Below are positions 40,202 to 49,445 of a stretch of DNA of 64,000 nt, piece by piece; the first letter of the stretch is position 1; each line of letters opens with the position of its first letter. The translations under genes and the position numbers were made by a program. The notes below the pieces were generated by a model. It saw only the letters and a program-made list of their open reading frames with translations. It searched no databases and was not told the origin of the DNA. This DNA is from Verrucomicrobiota bacterium (GTDB lineage: Bacteria; Verrucomicrobiota; Verrucomicrobiia; CAIQCK01): positions 23,202-87,201 of the forward strand of contig JACRJX010000018.1 in the NCBI GenBank assembly GCA_016235595.1. Direction: 5' to 3'.

Positions 40202-42609
40202 GGGGCAGGGGAGGTTTCGGCGCGGAGTCCGGCGAGCGGCGTGCCGTCGGGTTTGAGGGTGCGGACGCAGAACTCCCAGCCCATGATGTTCTGGGTGATC
40301 TTCAGCAGGAGTGTGTTCCATCCCTTCTTAAGCGTGACGGCGACTTTATCAGAACCGGGTTTGATGGGGCGGGCGACGTTGTTGGCGTGGATCAGTGTTC
40401 CATCCAGCCAGACCTTTACGCCGTCGTCGGTGCCGAGATCGAGGCGCGCGGGTTGTTGTTTGTCGGAATGAATGTGGGTGCGGACGTAGGCGACGCATTG
40501 CTGGCCACCGAGGAACTTGAGCAGGTCGAGCAGCGACGGGTTACTAGCGTTCGTGTTGGAGGGCAACGTCCGCCATTTCACTTGTTGGGCGCCGGGTTGC
40601 TCCGGTGGAAATGGTATGTCGAACAGTGCATGGTGGTTCTTGCCGGCTTGCGTATAAGGCCCGGCCACCTGCCATGTGGTGATGTATCCTGCGCCCGGTT
40701 CAAGCTGGTTCAAAAGTGTTTCGGCAGCCTCGCGCGCGGTGGCGTCGGGCGAACTGGCGAGCAGCCGGATGAGAGCTGCTTTGGCGTCAGTGCGGTGTGT
40801 GCGGGATATGTCGCGGGCGATTTGGACGATGGCCAACCCGGCTTCAGCGCGGACGCCGGCATCAGATAGGAATGACTCGGCCAACTTGATCGCGCCGGCG
40901 TCGGGAATCTTCACCAATTCAATGAGACCGAACTTCTTTTCTTCGGGCCGTTGCGACGCGGCGAAACCAGCCGCACACATCTTCAGGCGATCAGCGACCG
41001 AATGCTCGCTGGCAAGAGCTGCTGCGCGCCAGTAACCGCGCAAGGCGAGGACACGATGGGGCAGGGAGGGCGCATCCTTGGCGAGGGCGAGCAGGTCGGG
41101 CATGGCGTCGAGGCGGCCAGCGTCGGCCAGAGAGCGGATGGCGGCGTCTTGAATCGCGGAATCCTTATCCCGTGTGGCAGCGCGAAGTTCCTGAAGGGCT
41201 TCCGGGCCGGCGATACGACCGAGGACTCGGAGCAACGCACAGCGCACGGGAGCGGCGGCGTCTTTCATGGTGGTCAGCACAGATGCTGCGCAGACTTCGC
41301 TGTGTTTGCTGCGGCTGCAGATGGTCAGCAAGGTTTGCTCGATGGCATCGCGTTCGGCGTCGGTGCCGGCCTTTGTCAGAAGCTTGAGCAAGTCGCTCAC
41401 GGCGCGCTCGTCTGCTGTCAGGGCGAGTGACTGGAGTGAAGATGTGCGACATGATTTATCGGTGCTTCCGGCAAGCTTCAGCAGCGCCGGAACAGCGGTT
41501 GCTTCCCTGCGCCGGCCCAACGCGAGGATCAGTTCCGCCTGAACTTCCGGCTTTGCCCTTGCCAGATGTGACAGCATGGCTTGGGCGATGTTCTTGCCGT
41601 GAATCTGGTTGAGAGCTTCCCTCGCGGCTTCTTGCACAGGGTCTTTTGTGGTGGCGGCGGTTTCCGCCAGCGACGGAACGACGGAGGCATCGCCCAACGC
41701 GCCGAGCGCGCGGAGAGCAGCCACGCGCACGGCTTCCGGGGAGGTTTTTGTTGCCGAGACGAGCGCGGGGATGGCGGCAGTGTCTCCTCGACGTCTCAAG
41801 GCTTCGATCACCGCTACTTGAATGTCGGGCGGGAAGGATGACAGCGATTTTGCAAAGGTCTTGGTTGCGGTTGGACCTGGAATAACGGCAACCAACTGCA
41901 ACGCAGCGAGACGAGCGGCGTGATCGTCGCTGGAGAGCGCCTTCAGTGCCAGCGAGGCAGCGTCCTTGCCGGCGGACAGGATCAGGCCGCGTTGAGCCGC
42001 TGTCCGGAAACGCGGCTCCTTGGAATCGAGACACTGCCGGTAGATTGCCGAGGCAGCCGTGTTGTCACCCTTGGCCAGCCATTGCTCGGCGCAGCGAAGC
42101 AGACCATCAATGATGGCGGGTTGAACTTCGCTTGGCGCATCAGAGCGGGCCGTGTTCAAGGCTTGAACCGCTTGTGCTCCACCGATTTTCCCCAAGGCCA
42201 CGGCAGCCGCGGAGGCGACGAGCGGATCGCGGTCGCGGACCCGTGTTGCGAGCGCTGGCAGTGCAGCGGCTTCGCGGCGGTTGCCAAGTGAGTTGATGAT
42301 GCCGGCCTGGGTGAGGCCGGCAGTCTTATCCAGTGCGCCAATCAACGCAGCGCCCGCTTCGGGCAATGGCATGGACTCGAGCGCGTAGCGGGCGGAGTGG
42401 GAGAGTTGCTCGTCGGCGAGCAGCGCGGCCAGCGCAGGCACGGAGCGCGCGGTGCCGATGCGTTTGAGTTGTGCGCAAGCGGCGTCCTTCTGTTGTGGCG
42501 AGGCGGCCGATTGCAGGATGGCAATCTGTTGTTCCTCAGTCGCGTCAGCAGCGGACAGCGGCGACTGGAAAACGACGAGAGCGGCGGCGATGAGGAGGAA
42601 GAGTCTCAT
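40198..42609 (-). CDS. secreted HEAT-repeat protein with C-terminal beta-sandwich
   Basis: This protein has 803 residues from ATG 42609, chosen because GAGG lies 6 bp upstream and a signal peptide (RLFLLIAAALVVFQSPLSAAD) follows immediately. Residues 30 to about 680 are a long array of HEAT/PBS-type repeats. Each is roughly 30-35 residues with a typical core such as RVAALRALGALGDASVVPSL, where charged Asp/Arg positions recur. The last 110 residues form a beta domain (WQVAGPYTQAGKNHH, LDLGTDDGVKVWLDGTLIHAN, KKGWNTLLLKI) that resembles PA14/CBM-like ligand-binding sandwiches in secreted planctomycete and verrucomicrobial proteins. It starts 7 bp after the Gfo/Idh gene and overlaps AraC by 4 bp. 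It may be a periplasmic scaffold for the glycan-degrading enzymes. Confidence 0.85.
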   Translation of the reverse strand: MRLFLLIAAALVVFQSPLSAADATEEQQIAILQSAASPQQKDAACAQLKRIGTARSVPALAALLADEQLSHSARYALESMPLPEAGAALIGALDKTAGLTQAGIINSLGNRREAAALPALATRVRDRDPLVASAAAVALGKIGGAQAVQALNTARSDAPSEVQPAIIDGLLRCAEQWLAKGDNTAASAIYRQCLDSKEPRFRTAAQRGLILSAGKDAASLALKALSSDDHAARLAALQLVAVIPGPTATKTFAKSLSSFPPDIQVAVIEALRRRGDTAAIPALVSATKTSPEAVRVAALRALGALGDASVVPSLAETAATTKDPVQEAAREALNQIHGKNIAQAMLSHLARAKPEVQAELILALGRRREATAVPALLKLAGSTDKSCRTSSLQSLALTADERAVSDLLKLLTKAGTDAERDAIEQTLLTICSRSKHSEVCAASVLTTMKDAAAPVRCALLRVLGRIAGPEALQELRAATRDKDSAIQDAAIRSLADAGRLDAMPDLLALAKDAPSLPHRVLALRGYWRAAALASEHSVADRLKMCAAGFAASQRPEEKKFGLIELVKIPDAGAIKLAESFLSDAGVRAEAGLAIVQIARDISRTHRTDAKAALIRLLASSPDATAREAAETLLNQLEPGAGYITTWQVAGPYTQAGKNHHALFDIPFPPEQPGAQQVKWRTLPSNTNASNPSLLDLLKFLGGQQCVAYVRTHIHSDKQQPARLDLGTDDGVKVWLDGTLIHANNVARPIKPGSDKVAVTLKKGWNTLLLKITQNIMGWEFCVRTLKPDGTPLAGLRAETSPAP

Positions 42610-42616
42610 GGTTTCC

Positions 42617-43909
42617 TCAAATGTGCCACGGCGGGCGCTGGGCGATGGAGAGCATGCGGTTGGCTTCGTCGTCGCCGACAAACTGTTCGCGTTGCGGATC
42701 CCACTTCAGCGGGCGCTGCAATTGTTTCTCGATGCCGCCGAGCAGCAGCGCGCTCGCCGAGCGATGAGCGATGCCTTCGTGGCAGATGGTGCGCTGGCGG
42801 GTGCGAACACATTCCAGGAAGTTCCCTGAATGGCTGTCACTGTGGTATAGGCGCGTTTCATCGGGGCGGAGAGGCTCTCGCACGATGTCGGGCGGGTCGG
42901 AGACGAGATTGTCACGGTCCACGGCGATGCGGCCGTTCGTGCCGATGAAACACGCACCACCATTGCCGCCGACCTTCTCGCCGGGATACGGCTTGCCAAA
43001 CACCGTCACGCCGCTGGCGTAGCGGTAGGCGGTGCGGCCTTCGTCCATAAACAACTCCACCGGGCCGGTTTCGTCCGCGGCGGCGGCCCATTGAACGATG
43101 TCGTAGTGGTGCTGGCCCCAGTTGAGTTCGCCGATGTCGAAGCGGTGCGAACCGGCATTGCCATCGTAGGGGAGCCACGGCGCGGGGCCGAGGTAAAGGT
43201 CCCAATCCAATCCGTCGGGCACCGGCCCGCCCGCGCCGAAACGCGACGGCCATCTGATCGCGCCGCCGTCGCGCCAGGCATAAATCTCCTTCAGGCGTCC
43301 GATGCGTCCGCTGCGGACAAACTCGCACGCGCGGCGGAACTTGCCGCCGTATTCGCTGCGTTGCTGTGTGCCAGCTTGATAAACGCGCCCGTAGCGCCGC
43401 ACGGCTGCTGCAACCGCCTGCGCTTCATGGATGGTGCAGGCCGTGGGTTTTTCGCAGTAGACGTCCTTGCCTGCCTCAGCCGCCATGATCGCCATGATAG
43501 CGTGCCAATGAGCCGGCGAGGCAATGAGCACGGCGTCAATATCGCTCCGCTCCAGCACGCGGCGAAAGTCCGCATACGCTTCGCACGGCTTGCCGCCGCC
43601 ACGGTCGGGCATCTGCGCGTAGTTCTCATTCACGCGCCGGGTGGCGTTCTCGCGGCGTTCACGTCGAACGTCGCACACGGCCAGCACCTGCACGTCCGGA
43701 CGCGCGCTGTAGCCGCCGGGAATGTAAGTCCATGCGCCGCCCAGCAGATGACCGCCGCCCTGGCCGCCGACGCCGATGAAGCCCATCGTAATGCGACCGC
43801 TGGGAGCAACCGAGCCATTCAGACCGAGTGCGGAGGATGGGATGATAAAGGGAAAACCAAGCGCGGTGCCTGCGCTCTTCAGGAAATCACGACGTGAGAT
43901 GTTTCTCAT
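42617..43909 (-). CDS. TAT-exported Gfo/Idh/MocA family oxidoreductase
   Basis: This 430-residue NAD(P)-dependent dehydrogenase begins with the twin-arginine signal SRRDFLKSAG (residues 5-14), so it should cross the inner membrane folded with its cofactor. The nucleotide-binding fold is TMGFIGVGGQGGGHLLGG (about 41-58). The family catalytic Lys lies in KDVYCEKPTA (about 150). A C-terminal alpha/beta domain contains the substrate loop DIGELNWGQHHYDIVQWA. It is the first gene of the five-gene carbohydrate operon, separated from the HEAT gene by 7 bp. TAT export means the substrate is periplasmic, for example a sugar released by the neighbouring secreted enzymes. Such enzymes can also catalyse glycosidic cleavage through a 3-keto intermediate. 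Confidence 0.92.
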   Translation of the reverse strand: MRNISRRDFLKSAGTALGFPFIIPSSALGLNGSVAPSGRITMGFIGVGGQGGGHLLGGAWTYIPGGYSARPDVQVLAVCDVRRERRENATRRVNENYAQMPDRGGGKPCEAYADFRRVLERSDIDAVLIASPAHWHAIMAIMAAEAGKDVYCEKPTACTIHEAQAVAAAVRRYGRVYQAGTQQRSEYGGKFRRACEFVRSGRIGRLKEIYAWRDGGAIRWPSRFGAGGPVPDGLDWDLYLGPAPWLPYDGNAGSHRFDIGELNWGQHHYDIVQWAAAADETGPVELFMDEGRTAYRYASGVTVFGKPYPGEKVGGNGGACFIGTNGRIAVDRDNLVSDPPDIVREPLRPDETRLYHSDSHSGNFLECVRTRQRTICHEGIAHRSASALLLGGIEKQLQRPLKWDPQREQFVGDDEANRMLSIAQRPPWHI

Positions 43910-44089
43910 GCTTGTCCGAAGCGAAACCGTTCGGCGTCACAAATACCACGACACTCAGCGCGCGGTCTAGCACAACAGATATAATCCCGCCGCCGTCATG
44001 AGCTGGGTTGACACCCACGGTCTGAGCGGTATCGTCGCATTGGCACGGAGATTGGCCGGCCGGTGGTTCGTTCAATCAAGGAGACAACG

Positions 44090-44992
44090 ATGAAAACGAG
44101 ACTTCTGTTGGCAATGCTTGGCGCGGGGTTGATCGCGGCTGTGCCACTTTTCGGCGCAGAGAGCGTCATCGCTCCGGGGGCGACGGTGATGAAGCTGTCC
44201 GGTGACTTCAAGTTCACCGAGGGACCAACCTGCGACGTCGCCGGCAACGTCTTCTTCACCGACCAGCCAAACGACCGCATCATGAAGTGGAGCGTGGACG
44301 GCAAGCTCTCCACCTTCAAGCAGCCGGCCGGGCGTTCAAACGGCATGTGTTTCGACGCGCACGGCAACATCATCTCCTGCGCCGACGAGAAGAACGAGCT
44401 GTGGAGCATCGCGTCGGACGGCACCGTGACCGTGCTCGTGAAGGACTACAATGGGAAGCTTCTCAACGGTCCCAACGACGTCTGGGTGCGGCCCGACGGC
44501 GGCCTGTATCTGACCGATCCGTTCTACAAGCGCTCGTGGTGGAACCGTGACACGATGCAGCAGGACAGTCAGCAGGTCTATTTTCTCACGCCCGACCGCA
44601 AGACCTTGCGGCGCGTGACCACCGACCTTGTCCAGCCCAATGGCATCATCGGCACCCCGGATGGCAAGACGCTCTATGTCGCCGACATCCGCGACAAGAA
44701 AACCTACCGCTTCGACATCCAGCCCGACGGCTCGCTGACAAATAAGACGTTGCTCTTCGCCGCGGGCTCCGACGGCATGACCCTCGACGACGAGGGCAAT
44801 ATCTACATTACCGGCAAAGGCGTTACCGTCTTCGACCGCACGGGCAAGCAGATCGAGCAGATTGATGTGCCTGAGAAGTGGTCGGCGAACGTCTGTTTCG
44901 GAGGCAAGGACAAGCGCACACTCTTCATCACCGCCAGCAAGGGTCTCTACTCGATCCGCATGCGCGTCAAAGGTGCCAATCAGGCGAAGTAG
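44090..44992 (+). CDS. secreted SMP-30/gluconolactonase-like beta-propeller
   Basis: This protein has 300 residues from ATG 44090; GGAG at 44080-44083 and a following signal peptide (LLLAMLGAGLIAAVPLFGAES) decide this start over the upstream in-frame ATG 44063. The mature chain is a six-bladed propeller of the SMP-30/lactonase family: FTEGPTCDVAGNVFFTDQPN, GRSNGMCFDAHGNIISC, the metal-site strands LLNGPNDVWVRPDGGLYLTDP and LVQPNGIIGTPDGKTLYVAD, and SDGMTLDDEGNIYITG. Asn and Asp ligands for the divalent metal are conserved. It would hydrolyse a sugar lactone in the periplasm, which fits the product of the TAT-exported dehydrogenase transcribed divergently 180 bp away. Confidence 0.92.
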   Translation: MKTRLLLAMLGAGLIAAVPLFGAESVIAPGATVMKLSGDFKFTEGPTCDVAGNVFFTDQPNDRIMKWSVDGKLSTFKQPAGRSNGMCFDAHGNIISCADEKNELWSIASDGTVTVLVKDYNGKLLNGPNDVWVRPDGGLYLTDPFYKRSWWNRDTMQQDSQQVYFLTPDRKTLRRVTTDLVQPNGIIGTPDGKTLYVADIRDKKTYRFDIQPDGSLTNKTLLFAAGSDGMTLDDEGNIYITGKGVTVFDRTGKQIEQIDVPEKWSANVCFGGKDKRTLFITASKGLYSIRMRVKGANQAK

Positions 44993-45040
44993 GACGGCGG
45001 AGATAGGTGGGGCGACACTCCGTCGCGCCACTTTGCAGCG

Positions 45041-45090
45041 GACAGATGGCAGCAACTTTCATGTCTATCCGCGCTAGACCGCTATCTGTC
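45041..45090. terminator. imperfect inverted repeat between convergent genes
   Basis: GACAGATGGC (45041-45050) and GCTATCTGTC (45081-45090) form a 10-bp stem with one mismatch and a 30-nt loop between the convergent lactonase and cysK genes. There is no T-run on either side, so a terminator role is only possible. A small GCGAC-N5-GTCGC stem also occurs at 45012-45026. Confidence 0.25.
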
Positions 45091-45118
45091 GCCATCTGAC
45101 GCGGCGGGGCGAAACGCT

Positions 45119-46006
45119 CTACAGCAGGGCGGTGCTGAAGTAGCGCTCGGCGCGGTCGGGGAGGACGGTGGCGATGTTGCCAGATATCTGTTTGGCCAAC
45201 TGGCGCGCGGCCCAAACGTTGGCGCCGGAAGAAATGCCCACCAACAGACCGTGGTCGCGGCCGAGTTGACGCGTGGTCTCAATGGCGTCGTCGTCGGAAA
45301 CCTCAAGGACCTGGTCAATCATCTTCACGTCGAGGACCGCCGGCACGAAGCCGTCGCCGATGCCTTGAATCTGATGCAGGCCCGGCTCGTGGCCGAGCAA
45401 CGCGGACACGTTCTTTGGCTCGACGGCGACCACCTTCACGTCCGGCTTGTGTTCCTTCAGGAACTTGCCGACGCCTTGCAGCGTGCCGCCGCTGCCCACA
45501 CCGGCGACGAAGGCGGCGATGTCGCCGCTGAGCTGCCGCCAGAGTTCGTGCGCGGTTTCCTCGTAGTGGACGCGCGGGTTGTCAGGGTTCTCAAACTGCT
45601 GCGGCACAAACACGCGCGGGTCTTCGGCGGCCATCTCGCGCACGCGGCGCACGGCACCGCCGATACCTTCCTTGTCCGGCGTCAGCACCAGTTCCGCACC
45701 GAGGGCCTTGATGAGTTTGCGCCGTTCGATGCTCATGCCTTCGGGCATCACGATGCGAACCTGGTAGCCCTTCAAGCGTCCAACCAGCGCCACACCAATG
45801 CCGGTATTACCCGAAGTGGGTTCGACAACGATCGAGTCGGGTTTCAATCGCCCGTCGCGCTCCGCGCCTTCGAGCATGGCCAGCGCAATACGATCCTTGA
45901 TGCTGCCGCCAGGATTCAAGAACTCCGCCTTGGCGAATACGCGCTCGCCTTTCAGTTGAAGCAACGGCGTGTTGCCAATGAGACTCAGAATGTTGTCAGT
46001 TAGCAT
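45119..46006 (-). CDS. cysK: cysteine synthase A (O-acetylserine sulfhydrylase)
   Basis: This 295-residue PLP enzyme makes cysteine from O-acetylserine and sulfide in the cytoplasm. The PLP lysine is Lys37 in NPGGSIKDR. The substrate-binding loop is TSGNTG (64-69), the phosphate-binding Gly-rich loop is GSGGT (171-175), and the C-terminal Ser motif is LVGISSGAN. It is a little shorter than E. coli CysK (about 323) but matches other bacterial forms. It stands alone on the minus strand between the convergent lactonase and the symporter. An assignment as CysM cannot be fully excluded. Confidence 0.93.
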   Translation of the reverse strand: MLTDNILSLIGNTPLLQLKGERVFAKAEFLNPGGSIKDRIALAMLEGAERDGRLKPDSIVVEPTSGNTGIGVALVGRLKGYQVRIVMPEGMSIERRKLIKALGAELVLTPDKEGIGGAVRRVREMAAEDPRVFVPQQFENPDNPRVHYEETAHELWRQLSGDIAAFVAGVGSGGTLQGVGKFLKEHKPDVKVVAVEPKNVSALLGHEPGLHQIQGIGDGFVPAVLDVKMIDQVLEVSDDDAIETTRQLGRDHGLLVGISSGANVWAARQLAKQISGNIATVLPDRAERYFSTALL

Positions 46007-46069
46007 GATTGGGTTGTGGCAGGGAAAATGACGATATGCGGACTGAAATTCAAGATGGAAGGAGAGTGG

Positions 46070-47917
46070 CTACCTTCCAATCTGCATGACGCCCCATGCC
46101 AGCAGGACCATCACGCCGACGGTAAGCCAGGCGAGGCCGAAGCCGATAAGGTCTTCGCGGTAACGGCCGGGGAATCCACGCCAGCGCGCCGCGGTGAACC
46201 ACGAGCCGACATCGAGCAAGAGCAGTTCTTCGCCGCGGTCGGCGGCGAGAGGTTTGGGTTGGCCAGTCGGCACGGTCTCCATGTCGGTGGAACGGCGCAT
46301 CCGGTCGAAGAACGTGTTCATGCGCGCAGCGTCCTCGGGCTTGGTGAGAAGGCTGACGAGGATGAGGGTGGAGAAGCTCAAGAGCATGGCGAAGCCAAAC
46401 GGGCCGGGTAGCCATTTATAGACGAGCATCCACTGGCCGGTGTGAAGATGCGCCCATAGGTTGTCGCAAGAGGCGAGGGTGGTGAAGGCGGTGGAGAGGT
46501 CGGTCGGTTTGGCGGCGGTCCCGGGCGCGCAGGTGGTGAGGTAGAGAGCGCCGTAATAGCTGGCGAACGCCACGATCGTGGCCGCCGCTGCGCCGGCGCG
46601 ATTGGCGCGACGCCATAGGATGCCGCCGAGGAACATCACGCCAAAGAGGGCCGCGACGGTTTCGCTGAGCAGGAAGGCGTGGAGAATGTTGTCGACGACG
46701 AGCGCAAACAGGATGGCGGAGCTGGTCAGCGCCAGACTGCTGAGGCGTCCGACCCAGAGCAACTCGCGGTCGTCAGCAGCCGGGCGAATGTAGCGGAGCC
46801 AGACGTTGCGGGTGAATAGCGCGCCGCTGTTGACCATGAGATTGGAGCAGGCGGACATGTTGGCGGCAAGAACGCAAGCGACCATGAGGCCGACAAGGCC
46901 GGGGCCAAGCAGTTCGCGGCAGGCGTAGCCGAAGGCGTGCTCGGCATCGGGCAGTTTTGCGCCGTGCTGGATCGCGAGGGTGGCGGCGATAAGGCCGGTG
47001 AGTGCCCATCCGATGGTGCAGAAGCGTTTCGTCATCGCACCGTAAGTGTGCCCAACGCGGCCTGCACGCTCGGTGGAGCCGGTGGCGCAAAGCGAGAGGA
47101 CATGCGGCTGGGCCGTGATGCCGACGAAGCCGTTGAGGGCGAGCATGGCGATGGTGAATACGGTCATGCCGCTGGCATCGCTGTAGAGCTGAAAGAAGTT
47201 CTCCGGCAGCGCCTTCCGCATCGCTGTGAAGCCTCCCACTTCATGCAAGCCGAGCGGGATCAGCATGAAGGACAGCCCGATGATGAGGAAGCTCTGTACG
47301 AAGTCCGTGTAAGCCGCCGCCACCAGCCCGCCAAAGAAACTGTAGAGCACGAAGGCCACTGTCATCGCGAACACGACGCCGTTGGGGGAAATCATCTCGC
47401 CGCCGGTGGCCACCGAGATAACCTTGCCGGCGCCTTTGAGCATCACGCCTTGGTCAAATACGAAGTAGGTGATGGCAAAGAGAGTGTAGGCGAACGCGAG
47501 CTTGCGGCCGTAGCGGTCCTCGATCATCTCGGCGATGGTCGTGCGTTCGCTGCGCCGATACCACGGCGCCATCAGCCAGTAGAGCGGCGTGATGAGCATG
47601 TTCTTCCATTGGAACCAGATCGTGGCGAACCCCATGCCGAACGTCGCGCCCGCCTGAGCCACCGGTTGCTCTGCGTGCGTGCCGGTGCCGAACGCCTGCC
47701 CGATCATGACCCACCACGGCAGCTTGCGGTCGCCGAGGAAATAACTGTTGCTACTGTGAGTTCGCCGCGCCAGCCAGAGGCCGAACGCCGTGATGCCAAC
47801 AAAATAGACGATCAAAATCGCCCAATCCAAGGTTCCAAAGCTGGTGACAGCTAGCACGGTGAATTCTCCAATCGAACGCGCAGCCAGCATACATACTTCT
47901 GCCGCGGAGGCAATCAC
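46070..47917 (-). CDS. sodium:solute symporter (SSS family)
   Basis: This membrane transporter of about 615 residues has around 13 hydrophobic segments. Family features are the first helix LDWAILIVYFVGITAFGLWLARR followed by NSYFLGDRKLPWWVMIGQAF, the helix FGTGTHAEQP, and the conserved region around VGLMVACVLAANMSACSNLMVNSGALFTRNVW, where the sodium-binding site of SSS proteins lies. The C-terminus is an extended cytoplasmic or periplasmic loop plus a last helix. The start is uncertain: GTG 47917 opens the frame and ATG 47890 is close by. It probably imports a sugar or sugar acid, given the surrounding carbohydrate genes, but the substrate is not readable. Confidence 0.9.
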   Translation of the reverse strand: MIASAAEVCMLAARSIGEFTVLAVTSFGTLDWAILIVYFVGITAFGLWLARRTHSSNSYFLGDRKLPWWVMIGQAFGTGTHAEQPVAQAGATFGMGFATIWFQWKNMLITPLYWLMAPWYRRSERTTIAEMIEDRYGRKLAFAYTLFAITYFVFDQGVMLKGAGKVISVATGGEMISPNGVVFAMTVAFVLYSFFGGLVAAAYTDFVQSFLIIGLSFMLIPLGLHEVGGFTAMRKALPENFFQLYSDASGMTVFTIAMLALNGFVGITAQPHVLSLCATGSTERAGRVGHTYGAMTKRFCTIGWALTGLIAATLAIQHGAKLPDAEHAFGYACRELLGPGLVGLMVACVLAANMSACSNLMVNSGALFTRNVWLRYIRPAADDRELLWVGRLSSLALTSSAILFALVVDNILHAFLLSETVAALFGVMFLGGILWRRANRAGAAAATIVAFASYYGALYLTTCAPGTAAKPTDLSTAFTTLASCDNLWAHLHTGQWMLVYKWLPGPFGFAMLLSFSTLILVSLLTKPEDAARMNTFFDRMRRSTDMETVPTGQPKPLAADRGEELLLLDVGSWFTAARWRGFPGRYREDLIGFGLAWLTVGVMVLLAWGVMQIGR

Positions 47918-48044
47918 TCATGACTGCTGCGTTGTTTATGAGTCACTGCTTCCTGATTCACGACGCCGCCGGCTGCTGTCATGGCACAGGAGGGACATAC
48001 GGGCGTCCCCTTCATAATTAAAGGCGGCAGACGAGGGAAATTTT

Positions 48045-48073
48045 TTGACAAGGGGCGGTGTCGCTGGCAGAGT
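48045..48073 (+). promoter_or_regulatory. promoter-like element before tRNA-Lys
   Basis: A perfect TTGACA (48045-48050) is followed by 17 bp and CAGAGT, within GGCAGAGTG (48066-48074). The same TGAC-N16-GGCAGAGTG spacing occurs upstream of ychF. The -10-like hexamer is far from TATAAT, so a lineage-specific -10 is possible. Confidence 0.45.
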
Positions 48074-48103
48074 GCCCGCCCCCCAATGGATCGCGATTTC
48101 CGT

Positions 48104-48176
48104 GGGGCGGTAGCTCAGCTGGTAGAGCTGCGGCCTTTTAAGCCGTAGGTCCTGGGTTCGAGTCCCAGCCGCCCCA
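48104..48176 (+). tRNA. tRNA-Lys (anticodon TTT)
   Basis: A full cloverleaf is visible: acceptor GGGGCGG (48104-48110) pairs with CCGCCCC (48169-48175), the D arm is GCTC...GAGC, the anticodon stem GCGGC/GCCGT holds loop CTTTTAA with anticodon TTT at 48137-48139, and the T arm is CTGGG-TTCGAGT-CCCAG. Discriminator A is at 48176, and CCA (48177-48179) is encoded in the genome. Confidence 0.97.
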
Positions 48177-48187
48177 CCACTTCCCAA

Positions 48188-49345
48188 CTACTCCGGCTCG
48201 GTGAAAACTCCGGGTTGGGGCAGAGGCAGACGCATGGACGCGGCGGTTTGCAGTAGTTGCCGGCGGCCTCGCTCGAACAGCGTGTCCATCCGCTGTTTCA
48301 GAAGACGCATGGCGCGTCCATAGTCGTTGGAGCGGCGCACCACTTCGATGAAGAATTGCACGGTCTTTTGCACGTCACCGGCATCCACGTATTCTTCGCG
48401 GATGTGCTCGCCGGGACCAAGGTTGTGGTAGTTGCCCATTGACAGACAGACGCCGCCAGCGTGGTAGCCGTGGTGACAATACACCGTGCTCTCGCAGGTG
48501 CCGCCGTCCATGAGCTTGCGCTGGAACACGAACCGCCGGTCTGCCCGCGCCACGCGTGCCGCCACTTCTTCCAGAAACATGGTCACGCGCGGGTCAAACG
48601 TCGTCGCGCGGTCCCCAACGCGGATGATTGGTCCCTGGCCCATGGGCGCGTGAGGCAGTTCCTTGCTGCTTTCGACGCTGACCACGACCGCCGATCGTGG
48701 GATCAGGCGTGATTCCATCAAGCCCATCGCCCCGTGGAAGCCGGTTTCCTCAGCGCGTGTAAACACCGCATAGGCCGTGCCTGGAATACGCGATTGAACC
48801 AGATCATCCAGCATGCCAAGCAATACCAGGCAGCCCGCGAGATCGTCGCACGCGCGCGACCAGATCAGGCGATGGTTGGTTTTCACAGGGGGCAAGTCCC
48901 ACATGCCGAAGTCGCCACGACGGGCCGCGCCCTTCAGCCGCAGCCGGACCAACTTTTCCTTCGCCCAATCCACATCCGGCACGGACCAGATCGTGGCGCG
49001 GCGTTCGCCGTCCGCGCCAAAGAGCCTCACCCGTCCACCTGGTCGGAAGTATTGCCGCGGCACGCTGCCGAGGAACCGCGTCATGACAAATCCGCCCGCA
49101 GCGTCTTCAGTCACTTCAAAGCCGGGGTGATCCATGTGCGCCACGAACGCAACCGGACGATGGCCGCGGCCACGGCGGTAGCAGACGATTAAATTGCCAA
49201 ACTTGTCCGAGCGCACGCGCAGGTCTCGCGAGATGGCGAACTCTCGGATAAACTGCGCCACACGCTCTTCGTGGAATGGCGCACAGGGATGGCTGAGAAG
49301 CCGACGCGCAAGTGAAAGCAATTGATTCCGCCGCACAGCGCGCAC
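48188..49345 (-). CDS. M42-family metallo-aminopeptidase-like protein
   Basis: This protein has about 385 residues from GTG 49345. The frame stays open to TTG 49507, but that start would overlap lexA by 62 bp and the extra residues look non-homologous. Metal-ligand motifs of the M42/M20 clan are visible in order: VAFVAHMDHPGFEV (His and Asp), WSRACDDLAG (bridging Asp), FTRAEETGFHG (Glu-Glu), VVVSVESSKE and YCHHGYHAGGVCL near the C-terminus (His). The central insertion around SVPRQYFRPGGRVRLFG is the M42 dimerisation/PDZ-like domain. It should act as a dinuclear zinc or cobalt aminopeptidase in the cytoplasm. It converges with tRNA-Lys, ending 8 bp after the tRNA CCA. Confidence 0.88.
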   Translation of the reverse strand: MRAVRRNQLLSLARRLLSHPCAPFHEERVAQFIREFAISRDLRVRSDKFGNLIVCYRRGRGHRPVAFVAHMDHPGFEVTEDAAGGFVMTRFLGSVPRQYFRPGGRVRLFGADGERRATIWSVPDVDWAKEKLVRLRLKGAARRGDFGMWDLPPVKTNHRLIWSRACDDLAGCLVLLGMLDDLVQSRIPGTAYAVFTRAEETGFHGAMGLMESRLIPRSAVVVSVESSKELPHAPMGQGPIIRVGDRATTFDPRVTMFLEEVAARVARADRRFVFQRKLMDGGTCESTVYCHHGYHAGGVCLSMGNYHNLGPGEHIREEYVDAGDVQKTVQFFIEVVRRSNDYGRAMRLLKQRMDTLFERGRRQLLQTAASMRLPLPQPGVFTEPE

Positions 49346-49445
49346 TATAGCGGCTGATAATCGGAACGCAATCGAAACTTTGCGGCCGTGAACCGCGCGG
49401 CAACGGAACGAGATGCGAGCAGACGGCCGCTTTTGGGCTGTGAGT

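Noticed and set aside
47936..48187. 83-codon open frame on the minus strand, with a TRTQDLRLKRPQLYQLSYRP-like segment
   Set aside because: It is the antisense translation of tRNA-Lys, a well-known source of false protein annotations.
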